Shown here piece after piece: positions 35,057 through 46,440 of a DNA stretch of 64,000 nt. A program made the translations under genes and the position numbers. How positions within the stretch are numbered: the stretch's first letter is position 1; the number at the start of each line of letters is the position of its first letter. The stretch comes from Typhlomys cinereus (lineage: Eukaryota; Chordata; Mammalia; Rodentia; Platacanthomyidae), in NCBI GenBank assembly GCA_023101885.1, contig JALPQD010000125.1, positions 3,641,140 through 3,705,139 on the forward strand, read 5' to 3'. The notes beneath the pieces are model-generated. The model did no database searches. It was not told the DNA's origin and worked only from the letters and a program-made list of their open reading frames with translations.

Positions 35057-36102
35057 GACTCCCTAATAGGTGGATCCTAGTACCAAACCCACTTAGAGAC
35101 ACTCAAAGACAAATTTCTATAATACTTACAGCAATTGCAAAGATTATAAACAGGAGGGATGGGGAAGGAGGGCCCCACCAGAAACAAGAAGAGAGGGGAG
35201 AGAGCAGAGAAAATAGGCCACCATCAAGGACTGCAAGTAAGTAATGAGACATATGGTTAAGTTCACAGACTTTCCTTCCTGATCATTTGCACCTGAGGGG
35301 GTATGATCTCACAGAAGGGGAGGGCATATAGTCTGGCAGATAGAAAGTAACCATTTTGCAAATGGGAGACTGACCCCTCCCCTCACTGTGGTTTCCTACT
35401 TTTATTCCATCTACCTTTGAATATACTCTTATAATAAGACTATTTTAACAGTTTTTTATCTCTGGCCAGGGGGTGACATTCAATACCCATCAGGATGGAG
35501 CCAAAGGCATTGCAGGAGCAGCAAAACTGGAAAAAAATCAACAAATCATAATTCATAACATCAGAGACTCTATATCAACCACCTGGAACTAGGCCAGCCT
35601 AATCTCTCCCCATCTTGAAGCTCAGGGAAATTTGCAGTAGAGGGGGCGATAAGATTGTAAGAGCACAAGGATGGGGAGGAGTAATGATATATAAGATACT
35701 CCATACAAGTTAGGGCTGAAGCAATCATAATAGGACTTTGCATGACCTGCACAATGACCAACATATCATTGACCCCCTCAAAGTCTAGCATGGACTAAAG
35801 ATACTAGGATCCTTAGAAGCTAGGAATTAACAGCCACAATAGTGTTCCTATACTTAAGAAAGAGTTCTAGGAAATGCCACTGAGTCCTTACACCTCATCA
35901 GAGGAACATTTGACATACACATTAAAGGATGCTCCAGGGATGGGGGAGAGGAGGCACTGGGAGATAAGGAGGAAGGGGGGGGGAATGAAGAGGAAAAGGG
36001 AGGAGGGAGCCAGGAAGTCTAGGGAGGGGTTGAGGGAGGGAGGGGACCGGTGTACGTATTAAGTTTGTATGAGCGGAAATAAATAAATAAATTAATTAAA
36101 AA
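35057..36102 (+). mobile_element. 5'-truncated L1 3' end, plus strand
   Basis: Begins just after the ORF2 stop region (actccctaataggtggatcc) and ends gtatgagcggaaataaata plus an A/T tail. The purine-rich tract at 35930-36045 is the L1 3' UTR G-rich segment. Target duplication is approximately aaataataaatgag (left, to 35056) and aaataaataaatgag (right, 36103-36117). Confidence 0.82.
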
Positions 36103-36428
36103 AATAAATAAATGAGGACATGAAGTTGAGAGGGACACATGTTGGGGAAGTGGAAATAATTAAAATACTTTGTATACATATAAGAAAATTTCAAAAAATA
36201 AAAGTATATTGTTTGAAAATATGTGAATTTGCCTTTCTTAACTGTGAAAATTTAAATTCTTTTGACAATAAGAGACTTCACGTGCTAAAATATAATCATT
36301 GAATGGAGTCAACAGAAAGAAACATAAAAATGTTCAAATTTAAATTATTATGCACATACCCTGTCATGGTTTGAAATGTGTTCCTCATATTTGGAAAGGT
36401 CATGGAACATTTAAGAAGTGGAGCCTTG

Positions 36429-37340
36429 TATTTAGATGGGCCTGTCTTCCTTTAGATGAATCAAGTTTTCCTTGATGATAATTTGAAAAATTTCCTCAGG
36501 TGTGGTATTTTGGGATTCTTGCTCTGGTATTCCATGAATGCCCATGTTAGGCTTCTTCAGGGTGTCCCATCTCTTGAGTATTCCTCTCAAGTATCTTTTT
36601 GGCTTTAGCAGTCTCTTCCATTGAGCTGGTTAATCCTTCCACCTTGTCTTCAAGATCTGAAATTCTATTTTCTGCTTCATTAGTTCTGCTAATAAAAGTC
36701 TCTGTTGAGTTCTGGGTTGAAAATAACTTGTCTTTTAATTTAATTTTAAACTCTGCTTGAGACTGTTTTAAATGCTCTATGCCTAGTTTTGTTTCTTGAA
36801 CTGTTTTTCTCAACTCCTCCAAGTGTCTGTTGTGTTCCTGTTCAAAGTGGTTGATGCGGTTAAGATACTCCATAGAAGTTAGGGTTGAAGTAACCATAAC
36901 AGGACTTTGCATGACCTGTGTAATGACCAGCAGCATAACATTAACCCCCCAATATCTAGCATGGATCACAGGAACTGGGATCCTTAGAAACAAAGGATTA
37001 ACAGCCACAATAGTGTTCCTATACTAAAGGGGAATACAAGAAAGGGCTCTAGGAATGCTACTGAGTCCTTACACCTCATCAGAGAAGAGGACCCAAAGGG
37101 AAGTTTGACATTCACACTAAAGTATGTTCTGGGGAGGAGGGGAGGGGGCACTGGCAGAAAGGGAGGGAGGAGGGGAAAGGAAACGAAAAAGGGGGGAGGG
37201 AGCTAGGGGGTCCTGGGAGGGGTGGAGGGAGGGAGGGGACTGGGGTACCTATTAAGTTTGTATGAGTGGAAAAAATAAATTAATTTAAAAAATGTGTATG
37301 AAATTAAAAAAAAAGAAAATTAAAAAAAAAAAAAGAAAGA
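36429..37340 (+). mobile_element. L1 insertion with 5' inversion (twin priming)
   Basis: Bases 36429-36861 are L1 ORF1 in minus orientation (the frame at 36547-37008 reads NRINHFEQEHNRHLEELRK). Bases 36862-37340 are the L1 3' UTR in plus orientation with an A-rich tail. One perfect 16-base target duplication, aagaagtggagccttg, encloses both (36413-36428 and 37341-37356). This is the classic signature of twin-primed L1 integration with loss of the ORF2 region. Confidence 0.88.
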
Positions 37341-37478
37341 AAGAAGTGGAGCCTTGCTGAAGAAAGGCAGTCATAGGAAGTGGGCCTTGAGGTGGATTAG
37401 TCCCACTGTACTTCCTAGAGAGGTCTGTTTTTGCAGCAAGTAGTCTAGCAGCTCTCAGTCTTATGGATGGGTGTGATT

Positions 37479-37697
37479 GGTTAGGAACAGCAGTTCTCTT
37501 CTTTCTCTTTGTTTTTTTCAGTCAGTCACTTAATATTGCCTTTTAACTGTTACTAAAAAGGGGATGGTTGGCAAAAGAAAAAAAATGTAGTTTAGTCTGA
37601 GCTTCATAAACCAGATCAAAGAAGACTGCTGTGAATACGAACAAGACTGTATGGCAATGCCCTCTGTATGTTTGTATATGTGCATATGCATATGCAG

Positions 37698-37732
<35 letters not shown>

Positions 37733-37770
37733 GTAAACACATGGAGAGATTTCAACATAACATCTGCTAC
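37479..37770 (+). repeat. Unclassified interspersed repeat, copy 1, with (TG)n
   Basis: Starts ttaggaacagcagttctctt and ends aaagtaaacacatggagaga, with a (TG)n run at 37700-37730. A second copy is at 39768-40045, similar along its full length by eye. Its 3' edge grades into what looks like old L1 ORF2, so it may be L1-derived. Confidence 0.55.
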
Positions 37771-38067
37771 AAAAGACAGTATGTACCCTCTGAACCATAA
37801 TGCTAAATCAATCTCCCTTTGTCCCTTAAATTGTTTAATTTTTGGGTGTTCTCTCACAGCAACAGAGAACAGCAACTAGTACAGTCCCCGTTTTTTGGTG
37901 ATAGTTTCCTTACTTGAATTAATATAACTTCCTTTTTCTTCCAAATTATTTCAAGTATCTACAAAAGGTAATATTAGTGAATGACATTTAGTTATTATTT
38001 ATGTTATTTATGTAAAAAATTAAGCATCAAGACTTTTACAACAATGGCTTCATTGAGAATGATTTGT

Positions 38068-39528
38068 GCTGGAGAGGATGTGGCGAGAAGAGAACTCTCC
38101 TACATTGCTGGTGGGAATGCAGGTTTATACTCTGGTGAGCCGTCTGGCGATTCTTAAAAAAGTTAAAGATTGAAATGCCATATGACCCTGCTATTCCACT
38201 TTTGGGAATAATCCCCCATACAGCAAAAATTTACCTTGATAGCACAAGCACGACCATGTTCATAGCAGCACTGTTTACAAAAGCAAAGTCATGGAATCAA
38301 CTCAAATGTCCAAGAGTTGACGAGTGCATAAGGAAAATGAGGTACATTTATATAATGGAATACTACTCAGCCATCAAAAATGATGAATTAATGAAATTTG
38401 CCGGGAAATGGATGGAATTAGAAAAAATTATATTGAGTGAAGTATCCCAGACACGAAAATTAAGTGCCATATGTGCTCCCTAAGAGGTGGATTCTAGTAC
38501 CAATTCCACTTAGTGACACACTCAAAGATACATCTCTGTAATATCTACAGTAATTGCAAAGATTATAAACAGGAGAGAAGGGGAAGGAGGGCCTCACCAG
38601 AAACAAGGAGAGATGGGATCATGCTACAGCAGAGAAAATAGGCTACCATCAAGTACTGCAAGTAAGTAGTGAGACATCTGGTTAATCTCACAGACTTTCC
38701 TTCCTGGTCACTTGCAACTGATGGGGTATGATCATACCAGACAAGGAGGGCATAGAGTCTGGCAGATAAAAGGTAACCATCCTGCAAATAGGAGACTGAC
38801 CCTCCCCACCATGGTCTACTCTTACCCCATCTACCTTTGAATCTACTCTTATGATAAGACTCTATTTTAACAGGTTTTGGTCTCTGGCCAGGGGGTGACA
38901 TCCAGTACACATCAGGATGGAGCCAAGGGCTCAGAACATCAGAGACCCTACATTAATCACCTGGAACCAGGCCAGCCTAATCTCTCCCGATTTTAAAGCT
39001 CAGGGAAATTTGTGGAAGAAGGGGCGGTAAGATTGTGAGAGCTTAAAGATGGGGAGGAGCAACGATATGCAAGATACACAAGTTAAGGCTGAAGTAATCA
39101 CAATAGGACTTTGCATGACCTGCACAATGACCAACATATCATTGACCCCCAAAGTCTAGCATGGATCACAGGCACTAGGATCTGTAGAGGCAAGGGATTA
39201 ACAGCCACAATAGTGTTCCTATACTAAAGGGGAACACAAAAAAGAGCTCTAGGCAATGCTACCGAGTCCTTACACCTCATCAGAGAGGAGGACCCAGAAG
39301 GAAGTTTGACGTGCACACTAAAGGAAGCTCCAGGAATGGTGGGGAGGAGAGGAAGGAGGGGGCCCTGGGAGAAAGGGAGGGAGGGGAGAAAAGGAAGGGG
39401 AAAGGGGGGAGGGAGCAAGGGGATCCAGGGAGGGGTGGAGGGAAGGGAGGGAGGGGAATGGGGTATCTATCAAGTTTGTATGAGTGGAAAAATAAAAAAA
39501 GATCATAAATTTACTAAAAATTAAAAAA
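38068..39528 (+). mobile_element. 5'-truncated L1 (ORF2 end and 3' UTR), plus strand
   Basis: Starts in the ORF2 C-terminal region (gctggagaggatgtggcgag), with the terminal ORF2 residues open at 38175-38483 ([20 protein letters not shown]). The 3' UTR with G-rich tract (39330-39470) and A-rich tail follows. Target duplication: gagaatgatttgt (38055-38067) and gagaataatttgt (39529-39541). Confidence 0.87.
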
Positions 39529-39767
39529 GAGAATAATTTGTATCTGCAGGAGAATATACAATATAATTGAAATTCAGCAGCAGTCTTAAGAAGGGAGATT
39601 CTGGATGTCTGTAACTCACACAGTAGACTTGGGGTGGTAGGACATTTGGGAATTATGTGATTGTTTAACCCAAGGAAAAAATTAGAAATAGAAGCTGAAA
39701 CCAGCTATTTCTTTTAGAATCAAATGCTGTTGATTCTTGAATGACACTGACAAAAGTAAAAATATTG

Positions 39768-40045
39768 GCTAGGAACAGCAGTTCTCTTCTCTCTTGTTTT
39801 TTCCAGTCTGTCACTAACATCTCCTTTTAGCTGTTATTAAAAAGGAGATGGCTGACAAGAGAAAAAAAATATAGTTTAACCTGAGTTTCATAAACCAGAT
39901 CAAAGAAGACTGTTGTAAATTCAACCAACACTGCAGTATCTTCTTTATGTTTGTATATGTGCGTATGCACATGCAGTCATGTGTGTGTGTGTGTGTGAAT
40001 GTGTGTGTGTGTGTGTTTAAAGTAAACACATGGAGAGATGTTCAA
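39768..40045 (+). repeat. Unclassified interspersed repeat, copy 2
   Basis: Second copy of the repeat at 37479-37770, with its own (TG)n run at 39980-40018. Rightward it continues into gttcaacaccattaattattt and atcaaaac, which resemble an old L1 ORF2, suggesting the unit is part of a decayed LINE. Confidence 0.5.
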
Positions 40046-41574
40046 CACCATTAATTATTTGGGGAGTGTGGATCAAAACTATTTCTAGATAACACTCTAT
40101 ACACGTTTGCATTCAACAATTTTTACACAAATTGTCAAAGAAGCGTTGTCCTAAATAACCAAATGTTTTCAACCAATTAAGAGCCATGGAATATGGTGAC
40201 AGCAGCGAAGTGTTAATATATTCCATAACACAGATGCACATCTAAACCAAGAAGTGAAAGAAGTCAGGTGCAGAAATCATCACTTGAGAGTGATAGTGAC
40301 TGTGGAAGACCTGAGGGTTTACTAGGTGAGGCACTGAACCTTCTTATCTGATTTATCATGAGAAGCAATCTTGCAAAGCTACTGAATTTTCATCCTGGTA
40401 ATTCATAAAGGATCACTGGTTCCATGAGAAGTTATTCCTAAAGTCAGCTATTTCTCTGTCTTCACTGGTATATTTAAAGTGTGACTCTTCCGCTAGTGTA
40501 TATTGCTCCTCCCAGATGTGTGTGCCGATGTTTCTCTAAAGAGAAATTGTTCATGCTATTCTGCACACTTGGCTCAATGTCCATTTCCTATTGTTGTAGT
40601 ACCAAGACTTCAAACTAAATGATTAATCCCATGGGGCACTGCATGGAAGCCAGCAGGTTTTATGTTATACGTAACTTCTCTGCTATTATCCCAGTAATTC
40701 TGTGATTACATAACTATCACCTGTTTACAAGTGAAGGAATAAAGTTATGTGAGATTTTCTCAAGAAAGAAGTAGACCCCAGACTATTGAACTTCTATTAA
40801 AGTTCATCCAGTGCCTTTGTCTATGAATCCCAATTACCTTTAATGGCTCTCTAGCAGCTATTCCATAACCAATTGTGAAGGAAACAACAAAGTGCAATGT
40901 CATCAGTAACTTCTTAGTCAGGAACAATTTTTTTCTACAATGCAATCTATATTTACATTCTGTGTATGATCACTCAAGGCATAGGGATAATTTTTGCAAG
41001 CGTTCAAAGCAGTTTCCTCCATGAAACCAAATTCTCAAATTTACTTGGAGTTTGAATTCAGTTTATAGGATTCAGAGTTTTGTAAATAGTGATTGACATA
41101 TAAATAATACAAATGCCATAGGCTGAATTAAAAGACTTAGATTTAAGTATTTGCTCCCAATTAAGTGACAGAGATTGGAGATGTCTCTTTCATTCACTTC
41201 TATGAACCAGTGGCTTAATACAATGTTAGATACAATGTTATTACAGGTTTCTTTTTGTCTTTTGTCCTCATAATTATACTCCAGAAGAACCTCAGGAGAA
41301 AAAAACCAAGTCTAGGAGGTATGAACACGACTGATGCTCTGTACTCCCAGGAGTCCAGGAGCACCTGAGCTGCTCACATCTCTAGGGAATTCCTTGATGC
41401 GGCCATATATTGCTCAGGATAGAGAATGCAACTGGGGACCACGGGCAGGGCAGCCCCCAGTACTGCTCTTCCATTGCATCTTCCATGTATGGGACTTTCA
41501 AGTAGGTTGAACTGAAATGTGTGCTGCTCTTATTAGCTCAGGAACCCTTATTAGCTTTGCGTCTTTTGCGTCTT

Positions 41575-41740
41575 TATTTTTCCTTCCTTCCCTTCCCTCT
41601 TTCCTTTCCTCCTTTCTTTCTCTTTCTTATTTTCCCTTCCTTCCTTCCTTCCTTCCTTCCTTCCTTCCTTCCTTCCTTCCTTCCTTCCTTCCTTCCTTCC
41701 TTCCTTCCTTCCTTCCTTCCTTCCTTCCTTCCCTTTCTTC
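41575..41740 (+). repeat. (CTTC)n polypyrimidine microsatellite
   Basis: A pure TTCC run at about 41632-41731, with imperfect polypyrimidine before it. The open frames through it on both strands (Phe-Leu-Pro-Ser and Lys-Glu-Gly-Arg repeats) are artefacts. It occupies the position equivalent to the (CCCTTC)n array of copy B. Confidence 0.95.
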
Positions 41741-43459
41741 CATTTTCTGCTGCTCTTACCATAACTTTTTGACTGCATACTTTCTACTTGTTGCTTTTGG
41801 TCCCAGAAATCCCATCCTTTTCTCTTTTAGTATAGTATATTTTCAAAAGAAATGTTCCATTAGGTTGTACTTTGGATATAAAGCCTTGGTGGAAAAAATC
41901 TAATATTGGGAATAAAAAAGAGATCTAATTCTTTCAGATGCCATTTCCTTGAATCCTGATTGTTAAAAGAATTCAATTTGTTGGAGTCTGTGTATAGTAT
42001 TCAATAGAAATGAGTAGCAAATGTTTTCAGGTAAAGAACATAAAGGAGTGCTAAGGAACTCAGTTGAGAAACATCTTGGAAAGACAGGAGTCTGAGCAGA
42101 TGAAGACAGGTAGATATGAAATGGATTACAGCACTCTGAGTAGCAAAATCGTTCGCAACCATTCCCTATTGGCTCATTAGCTAAGATTATTAATGTGTCC
42201 AACTTGCAATATGTGAATCAAAGTCCTGAAACTGTGATTAACTTACTGACTACCTTTCCTGGTCTTGCACTGAAAACAGCATAGTACTGAAATGAATGTC
42301 AGGATTGAGTTCCTGATGGCTCCAGAGAATACAAGAGTCAGCGTGATGTAACAAGGAGTGTGCAGACAAGTGTTCACAAGAGGAGGTCCAGTGTTTTAGG
42401 GGAGAAAGGACAGTTACTGCCGCTAGTAATGTTGAAATCGGCACTCAAGGAAGATGCATTATCTGGCCAAAATCCTGGGAAAAGGGTTCTCTTTTCCTTT
42501 ATTTTATTTTTTTATTATTGATATTGATTATATAGATCAGTAGATTTATCTGCTGTTCACACATACACATGTATCATGTTTCATCTATGCTCAGTTTTCA
42601 GCCCCCTCCTGCCCTCTCCCACTTATTCTTCTTTCTCTACTTTTCTACATTCTGCTGAACTTTTCTATTTTGAGATAGCTCTCATTTTTAACAAATATAA
42701 ATTCAACACACCGAAAAACCCTACATAATTGGTATTTGTCTTTCTCTATTTGGTTTGCTTTGGGAGATGATTTTAAATAGGGATGTTCTTTCACTCAAGG
42801 AAGCTACTAGATATTGGAAAGCAGCAAGCAAAATGTGGACAGCAGTAAGTATATTGAGTACCTCGAGGACAAGGAAGAGAATCTTGAAGGTTGATGCTGA
42901 CCACAAGAACCGACCACAGGAGCCTTTAGTTCTGAAGCAATGAATTTGAGTATGTACAGTGAGACCACCCAAGTTTCCTGGTCAGAAAAGTGTGTTTTCA
43001 TATATGTTTTGTAAAATATTATTCTTCCTTAGCTAGAGAAGAACTAGAGAGAGGAAGAGGCTGTTCTGAAATAATGGGGATCTGAGGTTGGGGGTGCATG
43101 TGGACTGCAAAGAAAAAGATACAGCAGAGGCCCTTTGGGGTCAGGGGTTTAATCTACAGTGACCTGGATAGCATAACAGGCAATGGGAAATAGCAAGTCA
43201 AAGTAATATTTAGTTTTGAGTTTCATTTTGAAAGTAATGCTGATGCCTTTCAAAGAGAGAATGGAGATGAAATCAGTTGTGTGATATAGAGAAATTATCA
43301 TTGATTCTATGGCTTTCAGGACTGGGTACAATTGGAATTTGGAATAAGAAATTTCTTTCAGTAAGACAAAGTCTTCAGGGAAAAAATTAATGTTGCAAGT
43401 TGGATGGGAAGAAGAATGAAAGGGTGGGAAGAGATGTGAAAGGGAACACAACTTGTTGT

Positions 43460-43565
43460 GGAATACTTTTTTGGAGGCAAAGTCTCCCTTTGTAGCCCAA
43501 TGTGACCAGGAATTCGTGATCCTTCTGCCTCAGCTTCTGAAGCCGGAACCTCAAGCGTGAATCTC
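43460..43565 (-). mobile_element. Diverged B1-like SINE, minus strand
   Basis: The plus strand reads as the reverse complement of a B1 element (aaagtctccctttgtagccc, cctcagcttctgaagccgga). B1 derives from 7SL RNA. A B1-like piece is also present in copy B at about 62010-62100. Confidence 0.55.
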
Positions 43566-43727
43566 CACATATGACATGGAGATATATCTTCCTATCTATT
43601 TATTTTCTGCCTGGATGGATGGATGGATAAATGAACTGGGAGATTCTGAGTAGGGAGCTGGGGGACAAATATATTTGAAAAACAAATGCCTAGTACTCTG
43701 TTGCTATAGAAATAAAGGGAACAATAG

Positions 43728-43780
43728 CACACACACACACATACACGCACACACACACACACACACATACACACACACAA
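43728..43780 (+). repeat. (CA)n microsatellite
   Basis: CA repeats with single interruptions (ataca, gca). No other content. Confidence 0.95.
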
Positions 43781-43952
43781 CCAAAATGTAATTTTAACCA
43801 TAATATCTGGTTGGACTTTTTTCCCTAAAACTGCCTTAATTAAACAAAGACTCTGGAACATGGAAGAATGGAAAAAGGATAAGATTATGGCTTATGTAAG
43901 TGTTTTGCTCAGGAAGAGGGCAAACTAATGAGATAAGGTATCAAGAAATCTT

Positions 43953-44369
43953 GCAAGATACTCCACACAAGTTAGGGCTGAAGCAATCATAAATGGACTT
44001 TGCATGCCCTGCGCAATGTCCAACACACTATTGACCTCACAAAGTCTAGCATCTGCTAAAGGCACCAAGATCCTTGGAGGCAAGGGATTGGCAGCCACAG
44101 CAGTGTTCCTGTGCTTAAGGGGAACACGGGAAAGGGTTCTGGGAAATGCCACTGGGTCCTTGTATGTCATCGGAGAGGAGGGCCCAGAGGAGAGTCAGGC
44201 ATGCCACAAGAAAGGAGTCTCTGGGAATTGGGGCGGGAGGCACTGGGGGATGGGGAGGGAGAGGTGAGGGGAGGGGGAGCAGGGTGTTCGGGGGGAGGAG
44301 GAGGGAGGGAGGGAACTGGTGTACCTATTAAGTTTGTATGAGCGGAAATAACAATAAAAATGTTAAAAA
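43953..44369 (+). mobile_element. 5'-truncated L1 3' UTR, plus strand
   Basis: Starts within the L1 3' UTR (gcaagatactccacacaag) and ends gtatgagcggaaataacaa plus an A-rich tail. The G-rich tract is at 44225-44315. Target duplication aagaaatctt at 43943-43952 and 44370-44379. It is absent from the paralogous place in copy B, so it is younger than the segmental duplication. Confidence 0.83.
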
Positions 44370-44539
44370 AAGAAATCTTTCTCTTAGTTCTAGAAAAATC
44401 TGGTAATAATATATCAAGAAGAAAGTTTATCCTTCAAAGGTAAGAACAAGTTGTAGATAGAAAAAAGGAGGGCAGAACACTTGTCTGACCAGATAACTAC
44501 ACTGAGAGAAAACAAGAGATCATAGAAATGATTGTCACA

Positions 44540-45305
44540 TTTTATTTATTGTGTGTTATCAGAGGGCACTGTGTGTCCCTGTGGAGGACCAAGGGTGATT
44601 TCCGGAATCATCCTGGATTGCTTCTATCCTTCTTGTTTCTTTTGCTCTTGCCATTTCTTCCACGTGGTATTTTTACATAGGACCTGGGATCTGAACTCAG
44701 GACCTTCTGCTTGTGAGACAGTATCTTAACCCCTGAAAACAACAGACAATAATTCAGAACATCAGAGACCCTTCATTAACCATCTGGAACCAGGCCAGCC
44801 TAATCTCTCCCCATCCTGAAGCTCAGGGAAATTTGCAGAAGAGGGGGCCGTAAGATTGTGAGAGCCTAAAGATGGGGAGGAGCAACGATATGCAAGATAC
44901 TCCATACAAGTTAGGGGCGAAGTAATCATAATAGGACTTTGCATGATCTGCGTAATGAGCAGCATAGCATTGACTCCCCATTATCTAGCATGGATCACAG
45001 GCACTAGGATTCTTAGAGCCACAATAGTGTTCCTATACTAAAAGGGAACACAAGAAAGGGCTCTAGGCAATGCTACTGACTCCTTACACCTCATCAGAGA
45101 GGAGGACCCAGAGGAAAGTTTGACATTTACACTAAAGGATGCTCCAGGGATGGGGGGAGGGGGCACTGGGAGAAAGGGAGGGGGGGAAGGAAAGGAAAAA
45201 TGGGGGAGGGAGCAAGGGGATCAGGGGAGGGGTGGAGGGAGGAAGGGGACCAGGGTACCTACTAAGTTTGTATGAGTGGAATAAATAAATAAATCAATTA
45301 AAAAA
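44540..45305. mobile_element. Chimeric SINE/L1 insertion within a single target duplication
   Basis: Bases 44540-44735 are the main SINE family in minus orientation, lacking its tRNA head (it stops at cttaacccctg). Bases 44736-45305 are an L1 3' end in plus orientation with tail. One perfect 16-base duplication, agaaatgattgtcaca, flanks the composite at 44524-44539 and 45306-45321, and no duplicate separates the halves. Both 3' ends point outward, as in twin priming, with template switching to a SINE RNA for the second primer. The paralogous locus in copy B (about 62440-62460) lacks the whole unit. Confidence 0.8.
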
Positions 45306-45458
45306 AGAAATGATTGTCACAATAGGAGGCAAGAATGAGTAATGACAGCAATGATTGAAGTTAACTCATGCATTAACTTGAAGAACAAGATCAGACATGA
45401 AATACTAAATTATACTGAGCATTAAGCAAGCATAGAATTGAGCATTTTTCTTCATTGC

Positions 45459-45461
45459 AGG
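45459..45461 (+). promoter_or_regulatory. Candidate 3' splice site of the first OR51-type gene
   Basis: agcatttttcttcattgcag ends at 45460, 23 bases before the start codon. The same pyrimidine-rich acceptor stands at 62591 before the paralogue (ttttttcttcattacag). Olfactory receptors commonly splice a non-coding exon to the coding exon close to the ATG. Confidence 0.6.
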
Positions 45462-45483
45462 ATAGAGAGCCAAGCATCTAAGA

Positions 45484-46440
45484 ATGCATCCCAGAATGGG
45501 AGGTGAAGCTCACAATGGCTCCGGTCTGCCTCCCTTCATCTTGACAGGACTGCCAGGACTAGAGTCCTCCCAGCACTGGATGTTTCTGCTCCTTGGTGCC
45601 CTCTACACTGTCTCCATTGTGGGCAACGCCCTCATCCTTTTCATTGTCAAGGAAGAGGAGAGTTTGCACCAGCCCATGTACTACTTCCTGTCTCTGCTGT
45701 CAGGCAATGACTTAGGTGTATCTTTCTCCACACTACCCACAGTCCTGGCCGTGTTTTGCTTCCATTTAAGACAAATCAGCTTTAACTCATGCATGTCCCA
45801 AATGTTCTTCATCCATTTTTTCTCTTTCATGGAGTCTGGGATTCTTCTGGTCATGAGCTTTGACCGCTATGTGGCCATCTGTAACCCCCTGCGTTATGCC
45901 ACCGTGCTCACTGATGCTCGTGTGGTATGGATGGGCGTGTCTGCTTTTCTTCGCAGTTTCTGCATGATTTTCCCATTGCCGTTTCTTCTGAAGAGATTGC
46001 CTTTCTGCAAAGCCAATGTGCTCTCCCACGCCTACTGCCTTCATCCTGATCTGATCCGTCTGCCCTGTGGTGACGTCACCATTAATAATATTTTTGGTCT
46101 ATCTATTGTCATCTCTACCTTTGGTCTGGACTCTGCCCTCATTCTCCTCTCTTATGTGCTCATCCTCCGTTCTGTACTTGCCATAGCCTCCCGGGAGGAA
46201 AGGCTGAAGACCCTGAACACGTGTGTGTCACACCTGTGTGCTGTGCTCATCTTCTACGTGCCAAAGGTCGGCGTTTCCATGTTTGCGCGCTATGGGAGGC
46301 ATGCCCCGGAGTACGTTCACACTCTCTTGTCCCTTATTTATCTGTTCGTGCCTCCAATGCTCAACCCTGTCATCTATTCCATCAAAACCAAGGAGATCCG
46401 CAGGAGGCTTTGCAAAATACTGCTGGGGAAGAAGATGTGA
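45484..46440 (+). CDS. Class I olfactory receptor, OR51 family (OR51I-like), copy A
   Basis: An intact 318-residue seven-transmembrane receptor. N-terminal NGS glycosylation sequon at 11-13; TM1 GNALILF (47-53); PMYYFLSLLS in TM2 (64-73); MSFDRYVAICNPLRY at the TM3 end (124-138, DRY 127-129); the class I phrase SYCLHPDL-like AYCLHPDLIRLPCGD in loop 2 (183-197); SYVLILRSVL (223-232); KTLNTCVSHLCAVLIFY (242-258); PPMLNPVIYS (290-299). It resembles OR51I1/OR51I2 most among receptors I recall; orthology is not settled. It differs from copy B at 12 residues (5, 74, 112, 154, 162, 166, 198, 207, 261, 263, 267, 318). Here residue 74 is Gly where copy B has Val before Asn-Asp of TM2. AATAAA at 47272 is a possible poly(A) signal. 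Confidence 0.93.
   Translation: MHPRMGGEAHNGSGLPPFILTGLPGLESSQHWMFLLLGALYTVSIVGNALILFIVKEEESLHQPMYYFLSLLSGNDLGVSFSTLPTVLAVFCFHLRQISFNSCMSQMFFIHFFSFMESGILLVMSFDRYVAICNPLRYATVLTDARVVWMGVSAFLRSFCMIFPLPFLLKRLPFCKANVLSHAYCLHPDLIRLPCGDVTINNIFGLSIVISTFGLDSALILLSYVLILRSVLAIASREERLKTLNTCVSHLCAVLIFYVPKVGVSMFARYGRHAPEYVHTLLSLIYLFVPPMLNPVIYSIKTKEIRRRLCKILLGKKM

Larger units (their letters stand above)
36362..37883 (+). mobile_element. Probable MaLR-type LTR split by L1 and another repeat
   Basis: The left part, TGTCATGGTTTGAAATGTG up to 36428, continues after the L1 insertion at 37357-37478. It resumes about 37770 to end CACAGCAACAGAGAACAGC..TAGTACA. This resembles ERVL-MaLR LTRs of rodents. The 5-base flanks (taccc / gtccc) match poorly, so the boundaries are uncertain. 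Confidence 0.45.

Noticed and set aside
41517..41903. Frames with Leu-Pro-Ser-Phe repeats and their Lys-Glu-Gly-Arg complements
   Set aside because: Translation of a (CTTC)n microsatellite.
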